Source of the DNA: Ahaetulla prasina
Lineage: Eukaryota > Chordata > Lepidosauria > Squamata > Colubridae
Direction of reading: 5' to 3'
NCBI RefSeq assembly: GCF_028640845.1
Contig: NC_080539.1
Span: forward strand, 190,349,436-190,413,435
DNA length: 64,000 bases
Part shown: positions 33,158 through 44,139 of the stretch, one piece after another
Layout: every line of letters begins with the position of its first letter
Numbering within the stretch: position 1 is the stretch's first letter
Translations under genes and position numbers: made by a program
The notes under the pieces: generated by a model
Seen by the model: only the letters and a program-made list of their open reading frames with translations
The model's database searches: none
What the model was told of the DNA's origin: nothing

Positions 33158-33743
33158 CTTCCAATCAGGGGTGAAATGCTACTGGTTTGGACCGGCTCGC
33201 CCGATCCGGTAGCGATGACAGCTGCTGGTTCGGAGAACCGGTGGCAAAAATCCCTCGCCCGGCCCCCCTGCCTCTGCTGAGCTATACCATCAGCAGAGGT
33301 TTTTTTTTACTTTTAAAAACAGTTTTTCTTCAGCTGAAAACATGCCTTTAAAAGTAAAAAAAAAGCCTTTGAGGATCCCGCCCCTCAGCTGAGATCGGCA
33401 GAGCCTTTAAACTTTATAAAAAAAATGTTTTTTAAAGGCTCCTCTGGCGATCTCACCAGAGTTCCTCATCAGCAGAACCTTAAAAAACATGTTTTCTGCA
33501 AGTAGAAAACTTCCTTTTAAGAGATTCTAAGGCACTTACCTGATTACTGATCTAATGCATGGCTTTCCCAGCCTGAAAGAAGCAGTTTCACTTTCAGCAC
33601 CGGACAGGATCAGTTGCTAGCTAATCTATTTCCTCAGCAAGCAACTAATGCTGGCTGGCTTTGCTGGCGAGGAACTCTGGGAATTTAAGTCCACAAACCT
33701 TAAAGTTACTAAGGTTGAAGACCCCTGATCTAAAAAATATAAA

Positions 33744-33778
33744 TAAAATAAAATAAAATAAAATAAAATAATAAAATA
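33744..33778 (+). repeat. (AAAAT)n microsatellite
   Basis: Seven or so AAAAT units following a SINE-like tail (GAATTTAAGTCCACAAACC...GAAGACCCCTGATCT). Confidence 0.9.
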
Positions 33779-33874
33779 TTTGTGCAGCTTTCTGATATTT
33801 GGTGTGTTTCTGTAGTGTTTCATTCTAACTACACAAACACACAAAATCTCACAAAGCTGTATGTGGCATTTTGT

Positions 33875-34063
33875 GTGTGTGTGTCAGTTGTGTTGTGTTG
33901 TGTGTGTGTAAAGTGTGAAAGTTGGTTTTTGAGCTTTTTGTGGCTGTGTGAGGTTCCTGCTTGTTGCAAGGGCCATTTTGTGTGAAGTGCAGCTGCTTTT
34001 ACATTGTGTGTGTGTCAGTTGTGTTGTGTTGTGTGTGTGTAAAGTGTGAAAGATGGTTTTTGG
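33875..34063 (+). repeat. TG-rich tandem duplication, about 127-bp period
   Basis: The block GTGTGTGTCAGTTGTGTTGTG...AAAGTGTGAAAG occurs at 33875-33937 and again at 34002-34063. It lies inside the MITE. Confidence 0.85.
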
Positions 34064-34197
34064 TACCACTTATTGTTTTGTATACTTTATTTGTTTATTA
34101 TTTATTGTTATTAGCCACGCCCACTCAGTCATCTGACCACCAAGCCACACCCACAGAACCGGTAGGGAAAATTTTTAGATTTCACCCCGCTTCCAGT

Positions 34198-36356
34198 GTC
34201 CATTAGTAACTCTGAGCTGTATTGGCCACCAGTTTCCCAAAGGCCACCTGTGCTCCAGTCAACCCTCCCAGCTGCATGCAGATGTTGCATGAAACCAACA
34301 TCTCCCAGAAGTTCCAGTCTTCCAAGGATCTCTACTACCTTTAGTATTGTGAGCAGAAAACCCATGACTTCTAATTCTCAGTTGTGTTAGCGATCCCAAT
34401 TGTTTTCAATATTCTTGTCATTACCCAGCTATTCTTTCTGTATACAGTTTTCTGTATACAGTAGTTTATTGCTCAATCATTTATTAGAAAATGAAAAGTT
34501 GACTATATGTGAGTATTAAGAATTTTGCACTGTTCATGGAGAAAAACTGTTTAATTGTGTGCCAACTTACAATACTCAGTTTGTAATTTTGGTTATACTT
34601 CTTCCTAATGCGAACAATATTTTTGTGAAAATTGTCCTCCTGGAAACAAGCTCTTTCTATCTGCCCACTATACTATTGATTCAGAACATTTGTAAATAAT
34701 TTCCCAAAGATAGACAACATATAATTTTTTTCTCAGAACCTCTGAGTAACTCAAAGTTTAAAGAAATAATTTTTATTTTGAAACTTCTATTTCAACAAAT
34801 TAAGCATTTTCTAAGGACCATTAATTGCAATGAACATTTAATCCATGTATTTAATTTATTCTCATTCCAAATGAACCTCAAAGTGCCTTGTTTTGAATAT
34901 CGTTACACTGATGATAGATCCAAACTGGGTTGATCATCAGGAGCAGAGGTTTTGTCTTCTGAGTTTTCGAACACATGCTGGTGCCTATTATCAGAATGTG
35001 TGCTGTGTGTGGTATTGTATGTGGCTTTTTAGATGTTGATTGGGGTCTGTTGATCGCTGACTTGATGGTTGATAGTCAGCCATCAACACTTCCCAATCAA
35101 CATTTAAAAGCCACATAAAACAGGCACTATATAAATGCCACACACAGAACAACAGTACTCTGTTAGAAAGAAGTTCCCTGAAGATGGGCTCCAGCACAAG
35201 CTCAGAAGACAAAATCTCTGGTCCCAGTGACCAACCCAGATTGGATCCTACAACATTATCCTAGGACATGTATACTCCTTCATTCATGACTGATAATATT
35301 TACTGAGGTGTAATTATAATAAATTGACTATCAAAGTTTAAAGTATGATGTAGTAAACATTTGATTTAATAGATTTTCAGACTTCAGATGCAATGATGAA
35401 AATCTGTACATGCATAAAATCCCATTCACCATTCAAAACATGCATAAAATCTCATTCCAATTTTATGTTTTTTAAAAAATGCATAAAATATGCATAGATA
35501 AAATTCTATTCAGAATCAGCAGACATCCTGCTTTTATTCCTTTTAAAGAGGTTTATTTATACCTCTTTCTCCCAATGAGACCATTAAATTGAAGGTTTAC
35601 TATATTGGGAAATTACAGAAGGACCTAATAAATTAGATTCTTCTATATGAAAAAGGTTGAGGCAAAAATATTATGCACACAATGTGTATGAAACTAAACA
35701 AACATTTTTGTCTCTAGTTTGGCAATAATTTAATTAATTTTAAATTATTTGAGGGGTATGATTCTCACTATTTTGAATGATTATTGTGTCAAAAAAGAGT
35801 TAAGATAAAATATGAAGTACATATTGCATGTAGCATCTGTTTTTAAATATACCTACATAGTGTATACTCAACCCAAATTTTGTAGTTCACCAGAACTACA
35901 TGAGATAGAGCTACTGTAGTTATATTTAAAGTTCTTTATACCATGTTTATCCTGAAAAATTTGGCTTCTTACAGTGTTAAATTTAGCTTCTTACAGTCAG
36001 CCTTAATTTGATCTCAAGGATTAGCTTTTTACTAAAGCTTTGGTACCAGAAAATTAAAATTACTTTGTTTTATAATAATCTGAAATATCAATTCTCCACA
36101 CCAAAAATTAAAGGTATTTAAAAATTGTCATACCTTTCATTACATTTGCATGTAAAATAGTTATGTTTTAAAAGAAATACACTGTATTTATATGTGTTCA
36201 GACTCAGCCTTCATTTCAGTAAGAGCTTTGCACAGTAAATGCAAATTTAAATCAGTAGATAAAAAATTAAACAGTATCAGCAATTTCAAATTTAACAGCA
36301 ACAGTAGACAGAGCTAACATATGCACTCAATATAATGCATGTTCAATTTCGGCCCA
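34198..36356. other. Non-repetitive flank or distal UBE2F 3' UTR, with a palindrome
   Basis: Mostly A/T-rich sequence without recognised transposons apart from the palindrome at 34917-35247. It may include the distal UBE2F 3' UTR. No second gene (for example SCLY, the neighbour in human) was recognised. Confidence 0.35.
34917..35247. repeat. 331-bp imperfect palindrome
   Basis: The outer arms GATCCAAACTGGGTTGATCA...GTTTTGTCTTCTGAG and CTCAGAAGACAAAAT...CAACCCAGATTGGATC, and the inner arms ATGTGGCTTTTTAGATGTTG and CCCAATCAACATTT...CCACAT, are reverse complements with mismatches. Probably a foldback MITE. Confidence 0.8.
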
Positions 36357-36689
36357 CATTTATTTATTGCCATATTTAAATATTCCGTACTATCTATTAA
36401 GAAAATTTTAAAATGAATAATTGATCTTAATAGGGCTTTCTTTTTAGTATCAAGAAGATCTCGCTTCTGAATATATAATTTCAAAAAGAGATTGTTGAAA
36501 GTTAAACACAAGTTTTTGTATCCAACATGCATCATTTTCTTGCTGTATGGATGATCTTTTCATTTAACAAAGAGGATTGTTTTCTTAATCAAAACATGAA
36601 CACAAGACAAAAAAACCCTCTTTTTTGGTGGTGGTGGTTTTAGGAAAACATCAAGGTGTGTTCATGGCCTTGCTATCCATCTCCCATCA
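36357..36689 (-). other. UBE2F: Probable UBE2F 3' UTR (proximal part) with candidate poly(A) signal
   Basis: Sequence downstream of the UBE2F stop on the minus strand is A/T-rich and shows no recognised transposon. A candidate AATAAATAAA poly(A) signal lies at about 36357-36366 on the minus strand (TTTATTTATT on plus). Further candidates exist near 35562 and 34469, so the UTR may be longer. The end is inferred, not seen. A 73-codon open frame here (36314-36535) is judged non-coding. Confidence 0.5.
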
Positions 36690-36740
36690 TCATCTTGCAT
36701 AGCGCTTAATGTAATCTTCAACTTTAGTTCGGAAGTCCTC
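36690..36740 (-). CDS. UBE2F: UBE2F terminal coding exon with stop codon
   Basis: The minus strand reads EDFRTKVEDYIKRYAR followed by TGA. From memory, human UBE2F ends EDFRNKVDDYIKRYAR, so the two differ at two positions, both of a kind common in orthologues. The acceptor is CTGCATACAG before GAG, phase 0. This closes the reading frame begun in the exons at 63.1 and 47.2 kb. A 3' UTR must follow towards lower coordinates. A hAT MITE sits about 185 bp upstream of the acceptor, inside the intron. Confidence 0.95.
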   Translation of the reverse strand, partial: EDFRTKVEDYIKRYAR

Positions 36741-36924
36741 CTGTATGCAGTTGGAAAATAAATATGTTTACAGAAACAATAATAGCCCTATGTGTCTCCA
36801 TTAAAATTCCAATACATAGCTTTCATTCTAGACAGAGTAAATCTAACTGCATGATGATTTTCTCCCTGAGAGACCTTATATTTCCTAAAGAGAAAAGCTG
36901 TTGAAAGAAAAGGAACCTGTAGGG

Positions 36925-37060
36925 CAGGGGTGTCAAACCCGGTCGCATGAAGGGCTGTATCGTGACTTATTGGGATGTTTTTTTTTCCTTTGCGGAGCCA
37001 GACTGGATGTAGCCTACACGGGCCATATCCAGCCCACAGGCTGTCAGTTTGACAGGCCTG
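36925..37060. mobile_element. hAT MITE (CAGGGGTGTCAAAC type)
   Basis: 136 bp with ends CAGGGGTGTCAAACCC and GTTTGACAGGCCTG. Flanked by CTGTAGGG and CTGTATGA (8 bp, two differences). It sits in the last UBE2F intron near the acceptor. Confidence 0.82.
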
Positions 37061-38068
37061 CTGTATGAGATAGAAATAGCTATGGATCTTGCTACCACAA
37101 AAAGGAGTGCCTTTGAAATTAGCTGCTACTTGTACTAGATGTTTGCCAAGAGAATGTAACCGTTTTATTTTCGGCTAAGATTCATTTTACATTCATCACA
37201 GGAAGATATCTTAAGGGTTTAATGATAGCACCTCTGTCTCGACCCCAGCCTCTACGGAGATAGTTCAAAGTTTTTTTGCTATTAAATCCTTTCTCTCTTC
37301 TCCTTACACAAATTGTGCCATAGAATTTATGAGGCCTCAGTGATGATGCTGGAGAAGAATCTGCCCAGTTAATACCAACTGCTTGAATCTGCTATTGAAC
37401 ATAATTCTCCATGTCTAAAGGACTAAACATGCTTTAGGAAAGGCACACTTCCTAGTTCCCATAGAGTGGAATTGTTTAAGGAAAGGGATTAGGAGAATCC
37501 CAGCCCTATCTGATCTGGTAGGATGAATAGATGTCCTTCGGGAGAGGCGGTCCCACAATAACCTGCCTTTATAAGTAACTCAAGGAAGCAAAAAAAGGCC
37601 TAATATTCCCTCTTCTCAAGGCCAGCACCTTTTTTTTACTGCTGAAACTCAGAAACAATTTTCAGGCTCTGGAACTTGGAATGTGCATTCAAAAGAAGAG
37701 AGGAGATGTAAAAAGATAGCCAAGATAGTTGTGACTCACTAATATAATAAATCTAAACAAAAGGTTCCATATAGACCAATCTCTGTGAAATGTGCAAAGC
37801 AGAAACCAGTCAGTCTGATTCTGATACTCTAGACTCTAGAGGGATTGACATTTAGTTAAAACTTTGAAAACTGTAAAATAATAAAATAGAGTTTATCGTG
37901 AATTGGTTATGCGGAAATCTTTTCAGACTAACATTACCCCATTTTTGCTTGGATAGCTTCCTTAACAGTTTGCAGAAAGGGCATAGTGGTTAATTTGCAT
38001 TTCAGGAAATTCAATAAATATTTCGTGAAGTGTCTGCTGATAAACAACTTGATAAGGTAATGTGAAAA
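37061..38068. other. UBE2F intron sequence
   Basis: No repeat family or coding signal recognised. Confidence 0.35.
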
Positions 38069-38214
38069 TCCCTCTTCACTTTTGTCAATTTTGTTATGCT
38101 GCAGTCTGATTCCACAATTGTTGAAATTCTTTTTCCCTCATCAATCTACACTCAGTACCCCAGAACGACAAACAAAATTTTAGAAATATCTGTAAATTTA
38201 TTGAAAAGAAAAAA

Positions 38215-38918
38215 TTGAAATATCACGTTGGCATAAGTAATTCAGATCCTTCACTCAATACTTTGTTGAAGCACCTGTATGACCCGACAAGCTTTGCACA
38301 TCTGGATTGGGGGATTTTCTGTCATTCATCCTTGCAAATCTTCTCAAGCTCAGTCAGGTTGACAGCCATTTTCAGATCCCTCCAGAGATGTTCAATAGGG
38401 TTCAAGTCAAATCTCTGGTTTGGCCACTCCAGGACATTCACAGAATTGTCCCTAGGCCACTTCTGTGTTGTCTTGGCTATGTCCCAATATGATCATTGTC
38501 ATGTTGGAAAGTGAACCTTCAGCCCAGTCTGAGATCCTGAGCAATGTGGAACAGGTTTTCGTTGAGGATATCTTTGTACTTTGCTCCATTCAGCTTTCTT
38601 CAACTCTGACCAGACTCGAAGTCCCTGCTACTGAAAAAAAACCCTACAGCATGATGCTGCCACCATCATACTTCACTGTTGGGATAGTATTGGGCAGGCA
38701 ATGAGCAGTGCCTGGTTTCCTCCAGATATGATGTTTAGAATTGAGGCCAAACAGTTCAATCTTGGTTTCATCAGACCAGAGAATTTTGTTTCTCATCTTC
38801 TGAGAGTCCTTCAGGTGTTTTTTTTTGCACTGAGGAGAGGCTTCTATCTGCCATAAAGCCCAGATCAGTGAAGGGCTGCAGTGATGATTGTCTTTCTGGA
38901 ACTCTGTCCCATTTAGAA
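38215..38918 (-). pseudogene. Tc1 transposase, C-terminal part
   Basis: The minus strand contains the DD34E catalytic-region remnants and conserved [19 protein letters not shown] and [17 protein letters not shown]. Stops and frameshifts are frequent. The DPN..E glutamate context (NPIEHLW) is present. Confidence 0.85.
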
Positions 38919-39822
38919 TAGAATAGAATAGAATTTTTTATTGGCCAAGTGTGATTGGACACACAAGGAATTTGTCTTGGTGCATATGCTCAGTGTACAT
39001 AAAAGAAAAGATATGTTCATCAAGGTACAACATTTACAACACAATTGATGGTCAATATATCAATATAAATCATAAGGATTGCCAGCAACAAAGTTACAGT
39101 CATACAGTCATAAGCGGAAAGAGATTGGTGATGGGAACTATGACAAGATTAATAGTAGTGCAGATTTAGTAAATAGTTTGACAGTGTTGAGGGAATTACT
39201 TGTTTAGCAGAGTGATGGCCATCGGGAAAAAACTGTTCTTGTGTCTAGTTGTTCTGGTGTGCAGTGCTCTATAGCGTCGTTTTGAGGGTAGGAGTTGAAA
39301 CAGTTTATGTCCTGGATGTGAGGGATCTATAAATATTTTCACGGCCCTTTTCTTGATTCGTGCAGTATACAGGTCCTCAATGGAAGGCAGGTTGGTAGCA
39401 ATTATTTTTTCTGCAGTTCTAATTATCCTCTGAAGTCTGTGTCTTTCTTGTTGGGTTGCAGAACCAAACCAGACAGTTATAGAGGTGCAAATGACAGACT
39501 CAAGAATTCCTCTGTAGAACTGAATCAGCAGCTCCTTGGGCAGCTTACTGAGTTGGCGCAGAAAGAACATTCTTTGTTGTCCTTTTTTGATGATGTTTTT
39601 GATGTTAGCTGTCCATTTTAGATCTTGCGATATGATAGAACCTAGAAATTTAAAGGTTTCTACTGTTGATACTGTGTTGTCTAGTATTGTGAGAGGTGGA
39701 AGTATGGAAGGGTTTCTCCTAAAGTCTACCACCATTTCTACGGTTTTGAGTGTGTTCAGTTCCAGATTGTTTTGGTTGCACCACAAGGCTAGTTGTTCGA
39801 CCTCTCGTTCCACACACAATCT
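38919..39822 (-). pseudogene. Rex1-like LINE, 3' end
   Basis: The minus strand encodes the RT C-terminal region: LALWCNQNNLELNTLKTVEM, FKFLGSIISQDLKW, KKGQQRMFFLRQLSKLPKEL, ITVWFGSATQQERHRLQR, PSHPGHKLFQLLPSKRRYR, KNSFFPMAITLLN stop. The frame is open from 39837 to 39196. The 3' UTR ends at a TTCTA-type repeat (GAATAGAATAGAATAGAA on plus, 38920-38936). 5'-truncated. Motifs match the Rex1/Babar clade as I remember it. Confidence 0.87.
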
Positions 39823-40155
39823 CTGGAGCTCAGTCAATCAGGTTCTTGGTCACCTCTCTTATTAAGGTCCTTCTCCCTGATTGCTCAGTTTGACCAGACA
39901 ACCAGTTCTTGGAAGAATCCTGGTTGTGGCAAACATCTTCCATTTGAGAATTATGGAGGCCACTATGGTCTTGGGAACCTTCAGTGCAGCAGAAATTTTA
40001 TTGTAGCCTTCCCCAAATCTGTGCCTTGCAATAATCCTGTCTCTAAGCTCTGCAGGCAATTCCTTTGACTTTGTGGCATTTGCTCTGCTACAATATGCAT
40101 TGTCAGCTGTGACACCTTCTATAGAGACGTGTGTGCTTTTCCAAATCATATCCAA
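39823..40155 (-). pseudogene. Tc1 transposase, N-terminal DNA-binding part
   Basis: The minus strand reads KSKELPAELRDRIIARHRFG, an HTH region with GYNKISAALKVPKTIVASII, then ILPRTGCLVKLSNQG. This is the paired-like bipartite DNA-binding domain of Tc1 transposases. It is cut by the Rex1 insertion at its C-terminal side. Confidence 0.87.
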
Positions 40156-40930
40156 TTAATTAATTTACCACAGGTCGACTCCAATCAAGGTGTAGAAACA
40201 TGTCAGAGATCAAGAGAAATGAGAGGCACCAGAGCTAAATTTCACATGTTGCTGCAAAGGGTCTGAATACTTACGCCAAATGATATTTCAGTGTTTCCTT
40301 TTTAACAAATTTACAGACATTTATAAAATTCTGTTTTCAATTTAAGGAAAAAATGAATTTCAACACAACAACCACCAGGATGCAGCATAACAAAATTGAC
40401 AAAAGTTTGAATACTTTTTTATACTATGATTATTATATTTTTTATTTTTAAATATACATCCATATTGTGTGTGGACAGAGGTGGTTCTGGGTATCATTCA
40501 TATTAATCCAATTCACAATAACAATATTAGTATTCTTTATCACATTTATCAAATTTAATCTCATTATATTGTTTAAACATACATTGACAAAAAATGCCAA
40601 ACTCCTCATCTTTATCTCTATATTCGTCTATATCTTTCTTCTTCAAACTAAACATTTCTCTCTTATATCTAGTTCTGGTATCATTCATATTAATCCAATT
40701 CACGCTAACAATGTTAGCAATCCCTATCACATTTATCAAATTTAAGTAATCCTCATTATATTATTTAAACATACATTAAAAAATGCCAAACATCTGTAAA
40801 CTTCTAATCTTTCTATGTATTATTTTTATTCATTCTATAAGAATTTATATTCTAATATTTCCCCTATCTAATTTTATTTTTACCTCTTTCAGCTTATAAT
40901 CAGACTACTTTAATATTTACAAGGCAATTC

Positions 40931-42383
40931 AAGAGGCATGGCCAGCGTTGCGACGGGACGACGCAAACCCCAGGAACTCCGGGGGAGAGCGCCGAAATTC
41001 CTGCCGTTTTGGGGGTCCTCAATGGACTATAGCTGTCCTGGAGGGGCAGTGAAGAAAGAAGACACTGGCTGACGCAAATTGGGAAATTGCAAATTCCCTG
41101 CAGCACCAGCATCCAGCCTTTGACCCAAAGACAGGAAAGGCAGCCATTAGAAGCCTTTGAGATGGCCACACAAGAAGATTGATCAGGAGGCGAGATCAGA
41201 ACAGAGTATTGTCACCAGGCGAGCGATTGGCCAACTCGCAGGTAAGAAGAAAAAAAACTTTTAAAGCTCAAAAATTTTCCAGCTTGAAGTTAGCAGCTAA
41301 TTGACATGCGGAAACTTAATGTGAGAGGAAGCAAACAGTAAAGAGAATCTATAAAACAAAAGCCCTAAAAGAAACAATGCCCCATCTGGATTTAAAATTG
41401 GTTTTAATATAAAGAAAATATAAATATTAAAAAGAGAAGAAGACTGAGAGAAAGCATCTTTTGCTAACAAAAGGATTTAATAGAGGAAGAAAAAGAAACT
41501 GCTTTTGTGGATTAACGAGTGACATTTTGTTGCTAGGAGTTGTGGATTGGAAAGAATCATCGCTGGAGAAGGAAAAAAATAATATTGCATTGTTTGGGTT
41601 ACTAAGAGACAAAGGAACATTGAAGGAGTACATGTTTGAACTGCTGTGGCATAGCTTCAAAGAACTGGAAAGATCAAGATTGGAATTAGGACAACCTAGG
41701 GGGAAAAACATTTGAATTGGCTCGCATTTGGAAATAGAAAAAAAGGGAAGAAAAAAAGATATTTTGGACTTGAATTTGGACTATACATAAGTTAAGATAA
41801 ATAAATTTAAAAAGTCTTTCTCCTTATATTGAAAATATGGAGAGTTGGGAGGATGAATATGAGGAACTATGGGAGATGCTTCAAATGATGCGAGAATCCT
41901 TTAATGGGAACAAACAAGCAGAGCTGTGGCTTAAAAATAAAAAAAGAAATTATGAAGAAACAAGAACAAAAATATAATGTTGAAAAAGAAATGAATGAGG
42001 ATAATACAAATGATCATATTGGGATTGATAGTGAAAGAATAAAAATGGAGAGGGGGAAAGATATTTTTTTAAAAAAGGGAAAAAAGAAAATAAAATTAAA
42101 AGAGTGAAAAAAAATAGATGATTATACTGGGATTAGCAGTGACAGAACAGAGAAGAGGAGGAAATAGAGAAAAATTGAGGGGAAAAATTAAAAGAGTAAA
42201 AGTTAGAGAAAGGAGGTGGAAAAGAGGATATAAGAAAAAGAGAAAGAAGAAGATAAAAGAATGGGAGAAAGGGAGAAAAATATTAAGAGACGGGATTTGG
42301 GAGAGACTGAAAGAAAATGGTTAAAAGGAGGAGAAAAATGAATAGTAGAAAAAAAATTAAAATAGTGGTAGAAATATTTAAAG
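40931..42383 (+). mobile_element. A-rich LINE-like repeat, copy 2
   Basis: Flanked by GGCAATTC (40923-40930 and 42384-42391). The 5' end is GC-richer (GGCATGGCCAGCGTTGCGAC), then leader, then a 45-codon frame at 41837 (MESWEDEYEELWEML...), then lysine-rich broken frames. From about 41475 on it is similar to positions 20-860. It is 3'-truncated relative to that copy. Confidence 0.65.
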
Positions 42384-42469
42384 GGCAATTCTTTCTATCC
42401 ATCATCTCTTCTCCTCTTTAGTGTTTCAATTCTTATCCATTTTTTAATTCGCCTCCCACACTCATCTCT

Positions 42470-43049
42470 CTATCTTCTCTCTATATTTTTCTTGTTCAAT
42501 TTAAACCTTTCTCCCAGTGCAATCTTATACTGCCAATTCTCCCAGATATCTGGCCATGTCCTAATCTCCTTATCAAAGGTATCTTCCTGTCTCTCCAGTT
42601 GTTGATTTGTCTGTTTTATTTTCTTCGGTCTTTCTCCTTTTATCAGCTGGTATGTCAGTCCTATTTTTTGCTCCAGTCCTTGATTTATTTGTTGATGTGG
42701 CCAATTCATCTGTTCTCTCCACTCCTTTTGCTTTCCATTTAGCCGGTCTTCCTCTTCGTTGAGCTGTTGCTTCATTTGCTGTTTTTTTGATCCATATTTT
42801 TCTCCTGTTCGTATTCAATTTGCTTGAGTAATCCATTTCATCTAGACTTTCTGTTGCTTCCATCAGTTCATGTGCAAAATCTTCGTTCATTGTTCTTTGC
42901 AAAATGTTTCCCATTTTCTCATCTATACCATCAATTGAATACATAATATTTTGGAACAACAAAGTCATCTCATTAAAAAGTCCTCTCATTTCCACAGCTG
43001 TTCCAACTCCATAATAGCAATAAAGGTGAAATAAACAATAAAGCCACAA
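42470..43049 (-). pseudogene. ORF1-like protein of the LINE-like element
   Basis: The minus strand starts near 43049 (hydrophobic MWLYCLFHLYCYY), followed by EMRGLFNEMTLLFQNIMYSI and a charged region. A frameshift near 42780 continues in KQQLNEEEDRLNGKQKEWRE...TWPDIWENWQYKIALGERF. Not a match to canonical L1 ORF1. The function is inferred only from position. Confidence 0.45.
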
Positions 43050-43793
43050 TCTAGTTCAGAAAGAGTCCAAATTGGGGCTCTCCTCTCAAATTTCCATGCT
43101 GCCTTTTTTCCAGCAGGTATTTATTTCACTCAAAATCCATTTCTTTCAAAACAAAGTCAAATATTTAAATGGGCCAGTTCCAGCATTTAATATTTTGATA
43201 ATCCCAGGTATCTTCCAAGTTTTTAAAGTCTGCTCTGTGATTTTGGTCTTCTATTCTAGCTTCCCAGAATTCTCTTTTTGTAAATTTCCAGGAGTCTAGA
43301 AGTCACTTTCCCCTTCGTCAGTAGATGGCACGCTCAACTTACTTTTCAGCATAGATCTCTTAATCAAAAATATTTTCTTTCACTGGTCAGTTATATTTTT
43401 TAAATTTCTTCTCTAGGATTTTTTTTTCTTCCCTTGGGGTAATTTTTAAACGAAAATTCATCTCACCCAGAAACAATCTCTGTTTACTGTTCTCTTCGTT
43501 CCTGCACTTTCTTAGTTGTTCTGGCTGTCTCCAGCTTCATGGCAGTCATGTTGACTGTTGCTGCTCCTTGTCTTCGGCTGAGGGGGATTTTTCAAGTCAG
43601 GTAGGAAAGATGCGGCACTCCTCGACCTGCAAGCCGCCCCCCTTTACTTCATCACCTCTACAGGGTGGCAATGGCTCCTTTAGGAGCCCTCCAACAGGGA
43701 GAGCTTGGAGCAGGGCTGCAGAACTCACAGTCCTTGCCTCCAATGCCACCAGAAGCACAACCAGAAGGTTGAATACTTTCTGAATGCACTATA

Positions 43794-43960
43794 TGAAAGG
43801 GTCCTTTTTATAAACTTTAGCTTGATATTCAACACATTATGGGGTACTGAGTGTAGATTAATGAGAAAAAACTAATTTCATCAACTGTAGAATCAGGCTG
43901 TAGCATAACAAAATTGACAAAAGTGAAGGGGGTCTGAATATTTTCTGAATGCACTCTATA
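43794..43960. repeat. Second Tc1 terminal repeat fragment
   Basis: Contains ATTATGGGGTACTGAGTGTAG, GCATAACAAAATTGACAAAAG and TCTGAATATTTTCTGAATGC. This is a Tc1 end adjacent to and in the same orientation as the end at 43793. Confidence 0.75.
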
Positions 43961-44139
43961 TAGTGTAGCTGTTTCTCAATCATATTCTGAATGCCCACTT
44001 ATGGCTTCCCAACAAACTGGAGACAGATACCAAGTAGCATGCCACAAATATCAGTCCTGTGTATTCTTCAATATCTTTAATAAGCTTATACCGAGGATTT
44101 TTTGCTTTTAAAAATACATATTCTCCACACTAATTGCGT

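Larger units (their letters stand above)
33166..34189. mobile_element. hAT-like MITE, TIR CAGGGGTGAAAT, copy 1 (1024 bp)
   Basis: It starts CAGGGGTGAAATGC and ends GATTTCACCCCG. It is flanked by CTTCCAAT (33158-33165) and CTTCCAGT (34190-34197), an 8-bp duplication with one difference. It is related to 49046-49755 and 51425-51738. It contains a SINE-like piece (33640-33735), an (AAAAT)n run and a tandem duplication. Confidence 0.85.
40417..43768 (-). mobile_element. ORF1-only LINE-like element (HAL1-like) in the Tc1 end
   Basis: It is flanked by a perfect 10-bp repeat TTGAATACTT (40407-40416 and 43769-43778). On minus: leader 43768 to about 43050, a lysine/glutamine-rich ORF1-like region (43049-42470), then sequence with two related blocks of about 205 bp (40480-40680 and 40675-40790 region), then a T-run on plus (3' end). 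No endonuclease or RT sequence. A second element is inserted at 40931-42383. Confidence 0.65.
38069..43793 (-). mobile_element. Tc1-like DNA transposon, split by two insertions
   Basis: The left inverted repeat begins near 38069 (CTTCACTTTTGTCAATTTTG). The transposase is on minus. The right repeat is at 40215-40416 and, after an inserted LINE, its last bases TCTGAATGCACTATA are at 43779-43793. A Rex1 LINE (38919-39822) splits the transposase, and the insert at 40417-43768 splits the right terminal repeat with a TTGAATACTT duplication. The outermost left end is worn. Confidence 0.83.

Noticed and set aside
34129..34365. Possible exon of a neighbouring gene such as SCLY on minus
   Set aside because: The frame crosses a hAT end and its target duplication and shows no SCLY motif.
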